Shown one piece after another: positions 58,495 through 64,000 of a DNA stretch of 64,000 nucleotides. The DNA is from Morella rubra (Eukaryota; Streptophyta; Magnoliopsida; Fagales; Myricaceae). The notes beneath the pieces were generated by a model. It was not told where the DNA came from and ran no database searches. It worked only from the letters and a program-made list of their open reading frames with translations. Numbering within the stretch: the first letter of the stretch is position 1; each line of letters starts with the position of its first letter. Both the position numbers and the translations under genes were made by a program. The DNA is taken from contig CM025853.1 of assembly GCA_003952965.2 (NCBI GenBank), positions 5,418,015 to 5,482,014 on the forward strand, read 5' to 3'.

Positions 58495-58872
58495 TTATAG
58501 GGGGCAGCAATGGAGAATTTTCTACAATGGGCGAAAGCCTAACGGAGCAATGTCGCATGGAGGTAGAAGGCCAAATCAAACAGAAAGTAATAATTGATTG
58601 TTTTTGAAACATATGAGGTGGAATAAAATATTTTAAAACTTAAAATGAGACTAACTGATTTTTGTCATGAGTACTATAATGTTCCCCCAAAAAAAAAATT
58701 TTAATTTATGGAAAATTTGAGTTTAGTTTGTTTTCTGAAAAATAATAAAATTTTTACAGTTGACTTAAAGACTTGAAGACTTTTTACTTTGACTTCATTT
58801 TCAAATACTTACCAAATACTTGAAAATAAGTAAAACAAATTACAAAATTTGTTTTACAAGCAAACAGACCCC
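57788..58872 (-). mobile_element. non-autonomous DNA element, copy 2, with plastid DNA insert
   Basis: This is an inverted, diverged copy of 29700-30591. The left end contains tccgtttgttg and the right end caagcaaacagacccc, pairing with copy 1's ggtccgtttgtttgcttg. Minus the plastid insert it is about 0.88 kb, like copy 1. It is non-coding. Confidence 0.65.
58363..58572 (+). pseudogene. plastid 16S rRNA fragment in the nucleus (NUPT)
   Basis: About 210 bp matches plastid/bacterial 16S rRNA, including ctgattagctagttggtga, gtagctggtccgagaggatg, ccacactgggactgagacac, the universal 338-358 region (gactcttatagggggcagca here) and caatgggcgaaagcct. It corresponds to roughly E. coli positions 200-410. 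Differences from the conserved rRNA are mostly C-to-T and G-to-A, expected for methylated nuclear DNA. It is far too short and mutated to be a working rRNA gene. Confidence 0.93.
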
Positions 58873-59926
58873 GAATCTAAACCCACTAGATGAATAGTGG
58901 TAAGTGATCAATAAGCTGAAATATGAGCACGAGTCCATCTCCTTGAAATTTTGTAGCTACAAGACCTGAACCCATGACCTCTAACCACCAAATTCCTCTT
59001 GATTATATGAGCTAATAGAAATATTTAGAATCATATTTGATGTTTTGAACCTTCTACCTTGGTGGAATGATGGTGAAATAGAAATATAGGGTTAATCTTC
59101 TATCTACATCTATGTCTAAAATAAATTGAATCTCATTTGGTGTCATTAAGGTTTTCCTTGCTTCCATTAGAAGAGAGTAGCGCACTATGAATTAATTTGT
59201 CTAGTAACAACTAACTTTGAAGCTTAGGCTAAAAAAAGTCATGTATTGTTTTTTTTTTTTAATTAAATTCTTAGTTCAATTTAATAAAAATCATGTATCT
59301 AAAATGTAATCTGTCAGTAATTAATAGTTCAAGAATAAAATGACTCAAAATTGATAGTTTAGGATACATCATAATTTTATTGTTCAAATTGGATGTCGAA
59401 TTCAAAGTGAGAAAGATACGACCTGTATTAAATGTTATAGGACCCATATTGCATGACAACTAATACAAATATCATATGAAACCCATATATTGTCCTTATC
59501 TTTATCATTCAACTAACAATATATATTGTGTTTTCTAATTATATTGTCTAACCGACTCTAACGCTGTACATATTGTGTTTTTCTTTTCTGTGTTTTGCTT
59601 TAAATATGTCTTCGTTTCAACTATCTTTGTTGGACCTGAGTCCATTTCCTGGCCTTTGAGCCGTTTAGCCTAGCCAGGCCTCTGTGATTGTTGCCTATTC
59701 TTTGCATTGGGTATATTGTTACTTTGTACTGGTTTTCCTTGTTTAATGCAATGCGTTTGCTCAGGAAAAGAAAAAACACTATAAAGCTCAGCTAATCGAA
59801 CATCTTAAGATAGGGGGTTAACATGTGCTGTCGCCATAAAACTTGTTCGAAAAAAGACTTCTTTTTCTAAGGCTACTGTTTGAAAGATTCTGGAAGCAAA
59901 GCAGGGGATGGTATCAGAACTCAAAT
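58873..59926. other. 3' side of the FKBP gene, gene-free
   Basis: AT-rich sequence with the probable 3' untranslated region of the minus-strand FKBP gene near its right end. No further gene or clear repeat was recognised. Confidence 0.4.
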
Positions 59927-61481
59927 TCAAGCTGGTGCAATAGAGACCTTATCAACCTCAACGATGTACTCAAGGGTTGCAAATGGGGGAATTTGCACAC
60001 CAGAACCTAACCCTGCTCCCTTCTCCCCAAACCCCAAACTAGGAGGAACTATCACTCTCCTTTTACCCCCTGACTTCATAGATCTCAATATGTATTCTAT
60101 CCCTTCACACACTCCCTTGCTGTATGGTCTAGACCCCATTACTATTGCCAATGGCTTCTTGTCACCGTCAAATGTATCCACAAACACTTCCTCACTGCCT
60201 TCTATTTTTCCCTTGAGATCGATAACAACCAAGTCTCCTGGCCTCGGGGACGCCCCGCCACCAACTCTCAACTCATAGTACCTGATCAAAAACTTGTGCT
60301 TGAAAGAAAAATGAGGACAGTCATGTACTTTAAAGGTCAAGTTATGGACTGTAAAATGTACCTTATGCCATTAGGCAAGACCACCTCCTCTTCCTTCTCA
60401 ACATTCCTGAAGAGGATAGATTATAGATTATTGTCACTCGTTACATCTTAAAGGATGATTTTGTCGAGGATCAAAGGAACATAATTGTCATCAAAATACA
60501 ATAAAACAGCAAAATTTCGAACTTTTTCCCGCTCTTAAGAACTAAAACTTAAAAGTTGAACTTTAATAATCGGTAGAAAATTTGTTCTACCTCCTTACCC
60601 AAAAGGAAACAAAAAAATTGTTCTACTAAAATTAAAACTAGTGGCTACATTAAAGTAGTGCAATACAGTGTCAAAAGTCTTGACATATTTCCAGAATTTG
60701 AGCATTGGCCTTGAAGCTAAGTCAAAGCACCTAAGTACAGGCTCTCTGATAAGAGTTCACTTTATGTTTTTCTTTTTCAGTTTCCTGCATGAATTTATCA
60801 AGTACCTAAAGCAATCATCCGTAGAGAGGCCTTTCTGCACATATACAGACCATTCTCAGACTGTGAAACAATTCGATTTCTCTTGTATTCGAAGGGTTGT
60901 ATGAAAAAGGAAATTTTTTAGGTGAGATATACGTAGACATTCCAGAAATCTAGCAGAGAAACGTAATTAACAACCGTAAACCCTTTTATCAGGAAAAACC
61001 TCATCTCAGAATGGTTGACGTAGGAGTACTGAGCAAGCAAGACTAAATTACGTGCAGCAATTAAGAGCTTTTGTGACGGACAGTGAACTTAGAGCACAAA
61101 CCTAGTTTCTGCCTCTTGTTGAGAGACTTCAAGGCGAGTCTTAATCTGTTCAGAGATTACACCAAAAGCGAGGAAGCCAGCCCATGCAAGCCCTGCACCA
61201 AGCCCGAACCGCCTAGTTAAGGTGGAAGCTATCCAGTCTGTGGTTTCGACCTTGGTTGTAGAAGTACTGGAACGTTTAGTGGGTTTCTGTTTTTGTACTT
61301 GAACCGCGACTGGTGCTTGTTGCTCGGATGAAGTTGTGCTTGGCTGGGGAGATGGTGTTGGAGATTGAGTTTGTGAGGGCGGGGTTGGTGGCGGAGGAGG
61401 AGGTGTTTGTGATGATGAAGAGAAGTGAGATTTTGTTAGGGGATGGGAGAGAAAGGGTGGGGAGCCAAAGATGGTAGCCAT
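59927..61481 (-). CDS. FKBP17-2: FKBP-type peptidyl-prolyl isomerase, FKBP17-2-like (thylakoid lumen)
   Basis: Three exons on the minus strand (61481-61102, 60406-60362, 60281-59927) join in frame to 259 aa. Residues 1-75 are rich in Ser, Pro and Thr like a chloroplast transit peptide, with a run of six prolines. A twin-arginine pair (90-91) followed by FGLGAGLAWAGFLAFGVIS looks like a Tat-type second targeting signal, placing the mature protein in the thylakoid lumen. The FKBP domain covers about 143-259, with VFVDTF, GVCEGIEYILRSMKSGGKRR and IPPSLGFG-like VPPSLGFG; the C terminus is YIVEVDKVSIAPA. Arabidopsis homologue by sequence and order is At1g18170. Isomerase activity may be weak in lumenal FKBPs, which lack some FKBP12 pocket residues. 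Confidence 0.93.
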
Positions 61482-62633
61482 TTTCGGGATAGAAGATAAT
61501 AGAAGCTCGGTTAAGATATAAGATATCAGACAGAAAGAACACTCGTTGCATATTCACTGCAACAAGTAGGATTTTGTCCCTACCTTATCCACAAATGTGA
61601 TTGGTGCGTTTAGCAGTTTAGGGAATGGGAAACGACACATTAAATAATTGGCAATCGAAGGTAAAGTGGACATGGTTATTTTCTGTCTGTCTGTCTGTCG
61701 TGAATTTGTAAACTAACAATGGCAAGGGGAAAATATATGATTTGATTAATATCTTGTCCTGCTGCGGAAGGGGGAAAAAGAGAGATTTTACTCATCTAAT
61801 GGGAAGAATTCCCTGAAGATCCCCTATCTGTACATAATGGATAAAAGGAAAATAGAGTACAATAATCCTAAGGGGTTGATGAGTGGGATCTAGGGCCTAG
61901 GAGTTGACTCCTTCGAGAGGTTTCAGGTTTAAATGAAATTGGTTAACATGTTTCCTTGTTATATTGACATTTATGAAGTCACTCGTGACCACCTTAAGAC
62001 AGCAAGAATTCCACGAGGATCAATTTAAGACAAACTTACTCTAGAGACTAGTTTGAACATGAGTAATATCATAAGACCTAATGAACTAATTAAACTTAAA
62101 TAATAAAATCTACCTCTTTCATTTTACAGCAAAGCTGTTTAGAAAACATGAACTAGGGGTGCTCGAATTCTGATGAATTTTGCTCATTATTAAGCATGAT
62201 CAGGAGCTACTCAAAACATCTTTGCGAAAATGCAAACAGATCCTTTTTCTTTTTCACTCTTAACTCTTATGGCCACTATTCCGGGCCGCATAATTGTTTT
62301 CAACTACTTGATAGAACTCCACGGAGAGCCAAAATTTCAAACATTTGACTACAACAATTTCAATTGATTTCTGTACAGAAATACACAACCTTCAGAACAA
62401 CTACACCGTGAAGAATTTTACAAAAAAAAAAAAAAAGGAACAACGAAAAGGGAGGGAATTGAGGAAAAAGAATCACAATCTCAAATCAGATTGAATGTTG
62501 CGTCATGATTTTCAACCAATCACTTTTTCACACTTGTCCGAGGCAATCTAGAACTTCATCCGAATGTTTGCAGCTCGCACTCCAATAAGCATAGAGTAAG
62601 GTTGAATGCTTGCTCTTCTACCCAGCTTTAGTC
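61482..62633. other. upstream region of FKBP and 3' flank of the kinase gene
   Basis: The minus-strand leader of the FKBP gene lies near 61482-61600, with a GTCT tetranucleotide run at about 61683-61700. The rest is AT-rich, and 62300-62633 is probably the 3' untranslated region of the kinase. No other gene seen. Confidence 0.45.
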
Positions 62634-62784
62634 TTAGTCTTCTGCAACTTGTGATGGCTGAGCCTTATCACGGCTACTGCCCATGGATGCATTAGGTCTG
62701 GGAACTTGAGAACTGGTTATGGGCTTCTGCAGCAGCTTTAGAGCAGCCATGATCTCGGCAAACGTGGGTCTCAATTTGGGATCT
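62634..62784 (-). CDS. Raf-like MAPKKK, last exon (partial gene)
   Basis: Minus-strand exon with acceptor at 62786-62785 and stop at 62636-62634, giving 50 codons after one base of a split codon. It reads DPKLRPTFAEIMAALKLLQK, the end of kinase subdomain XI with its invariant arginine, then a short tail with RPNASMGSSRDK. This matches the C terminus of CTR1/EDR1-type Raf-like MAPKKKs. Given the conserved order it should be the homologue of Arabidopsis At1g18160 (MAPKKK delta group). The upstream exons are not found up to 64000, so the last intron exceeds 1.2 kb and the rest of the gene is outside the window. Confidence 0.85.
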
Positions 62785-64000
62785 CTAAAATGGATAAATT
62801 ATCAGGACTGCAGATAAGGAATTTTCAAGTATATTTGATACATTGCAACGACTGTGAGAAACACAAAACTGGAATTTCTATTTGCCACTAATTCACAACC
62901 CTAAGCATGCAATCTTTTGTTATTCTTTCCAATCAGCAACAGATTTATAAAGGAGTACCAATCATGTCATCAACACAAAAACTTGGTGGCCACAACTCAG
63001 CAGGGACGAAGCTAGGATTAGATGTTGGGGGGAGGGGGGGGGGGCAGTTGGAGCCCAAAATGTAGAATCTACAAGAAAATAGTTAGGAAAAATAATATTT
63101 ATGCTGAGGGCAAAAAAAATCCACTTGATATTTGGAGGAGATGGGGGGGCCATGGCCCCGTAGTTTCGTCCCTGGCACAAGTACAGAACTGTACTTCCGA
63201 ATATAGTTTGTCAGAACGGGGACTAACCAGACAAGGATGTGAACATTTTGAAGAAAATAATGTAAGTATGCTTTATCTAATTAGTAGCTGGAAGTGGTAC
63301 AAACAGATATCAAATCGAAGTAAGATCCCAGCATGCATAGGGCTCCAGATAGCACAAACTGGTAGTTGCTTAGACTTGGGGAATGATTTTTGGTTATCAG
63401 AATCATTTTCCGCATGACACAAAACAAACTCAGGGTTTGAATCTCCCTCTCCCTCTCTCTCTAAGAAAAGAAGTAATAGTTAAGCAAAAAAATTAATTGG
63501 AATGCAGAAATTATATCATAAACTCCATAATTCCAGCAATATAATGCCAGAGGAGGTCCTATCAAATATCTAAAGAACATTCCAAATAATATTTGAAAAC
63601 AATATATCGGTTTTAAGGTACAACAGGGGGCAGATGCAGAGACAGTAGTACTGAAAATATACAATTCAGCGGAAAGGGAAACAACTCATTTAAGTAACAG
63701 ATTGATAGATAAGTAGAAGCTTTGGAACTACACAAACGAAGATCACAAAGAAGGTAATGAGATGATTCTAACCAAATCATTGAGCATCTGATTTCCACAG
63801 AATATCCTCTGCAATACTAGTATATTAAGGAGGATAGTATAACTACACTGGCAATTTGCAATAGAAGTTCTTAGGACCAAAGTTACTTATACACCAAAAC
63901 CAATATATCAAGGTGGACCAGGTCATACGTTCAACAAGCAGGACCGTAGTTGTAACAGTGGTATGATTAAAAAATTCATACAAAATAAAGTAAAATATTT
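62785..64000 (-). other. last intron of the kinase gene (inferred)
   Basis: No further kinase exon is recognisable on the minus strand. Apart from a small hAT-like insertion at 63001-63174 the stretch is AT-rich. The frames at 63022-63417 and 63613-63798 are chance. Confidence 0.5.
63001..63174. mobile_element. short hAT-like MITE in the kinase intron
   Basis: The left end is CAGGGACGAAGCTAGG and the right end in reverse is CAGGGACGAAACTACGG, close to the CAGTGGCGGAGC-type ends elsewhere in the window. The flanks ccacaact (62990-62997) and gcacaagt (63175-63182) agree at six of eight positions if an extra CAG lies between, so the target duplication is tentative. A G-rich run is near the left end. 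Confidence 0.6.

Noticed and set aside
58363-58572. A functional 16S rRNA gene or bacterial contamination
   Set aside because: Only about 210 bp is present, it is mutated at universally conserved positions, and both flanks belong to a plant transposon.
59880-60278. 132-codon plus-strand frame
   Set aside because: It is the antisense shadow of FKBP exon 3.
1-64000. CRISPR arrays, tRNA genes, operons or bacterial-type defence systems
   Set aside because: No spaced palindromic arrays, cloverleaf with boxes A and B, or polycistronic gene layout was seen; the window is plant nuclear DNA.

Overview
This window is nuclear DNA from a flowering plant, most likely a eudicot. The genes have GT-AG introns, AT-rich non-coding DNA, plant-specific families (RABA-type Rab, golgin candidate 2, Raf-like MAPKKK, CML, lumenal FKBP) and a dense, nested load of plant transposons. 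Genes were read by joining ORFs at consensus splice sites. All five multi-exon genes that are complete in the window join in frame to about the family's usual length.

Gene order, left to right: a putative-kynurenine-formamidase/cyclase-family protein (+, 6 exons, 278 aa, 2885-6048); a transposon-rich block (6.9-22.1 kb); a CML27-like EF-hand protein (+, single exon, 167 aa, 22513-23016); about 9.5 kb of intergenic repeats; a RABA6-type Rab GTPase (+, 2 exons, 218 aa, 32554-35346); a golgin candidate 2 / golgin-84-like tail-anchored protein (+, 10 exons, 699 aa, 39243-48984); a DUF1295 steroid-5-alpha-reductase-like membrane protein (-, 9 exons, 292 aa, 53633-56663); an FKBP17-2-like thylakoid-lumen immunophilin (-, 3 exons, 259 aa, 59927-61481); and the last exon of a Raf-like MAPKKK (-, 62634-62784) that runs off the right edge. 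From memory, the last six match the order of Arabidopsis At1g18210, At1g18200, At1g18190, At1g18180, At1g18170 and At1g18160, so this looks like an old collinear block diluted by transposons. The genes are unrelated housekeeping or signalling genes and I see no metabolic cluster.

The striking part is the transposon stratigraphy at 9.0-22.1 kb. A foldback MITE (9439-9956, tail at 22087) was split by a 12.1 kb Mutator-like element (9957-22077) with long divergent inverted repeats and an exact 9-bp target duplication. That element carries a broken MURA transposase, a GRF-zinc-finger gene relic and a captured piece of the APC8/CDC23 cell-cycle gene (a Pack-MULE). It was later hit by two hAT-type elements, each with 8-bp duplications, and by a Ty1/copia retrotransposon with a 5-bp duplication. 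Four more hAT-like elements with CAGTGGCGGAG-type ends lie at 0.37-1.7, 6.9-7.9, 46.2-47.0 and 63.0 kb. A fragment of plastid 16S rRNA (about 58363-58572) sits inside a DNA element whose second copy at 29.7 kb shows the uninterrupted sequence.

I found no evidence of a wholly new biological system. The most unusual content is the gene-capturing MULE, the plastid-rRNA insertion with a natural comparison copy, and a CGCG-box cluster ahead of the calmodulin-like gene. Splice structures, target duplications and percent-like statements come from reading by eye, and family names from recognising conserved motifs.
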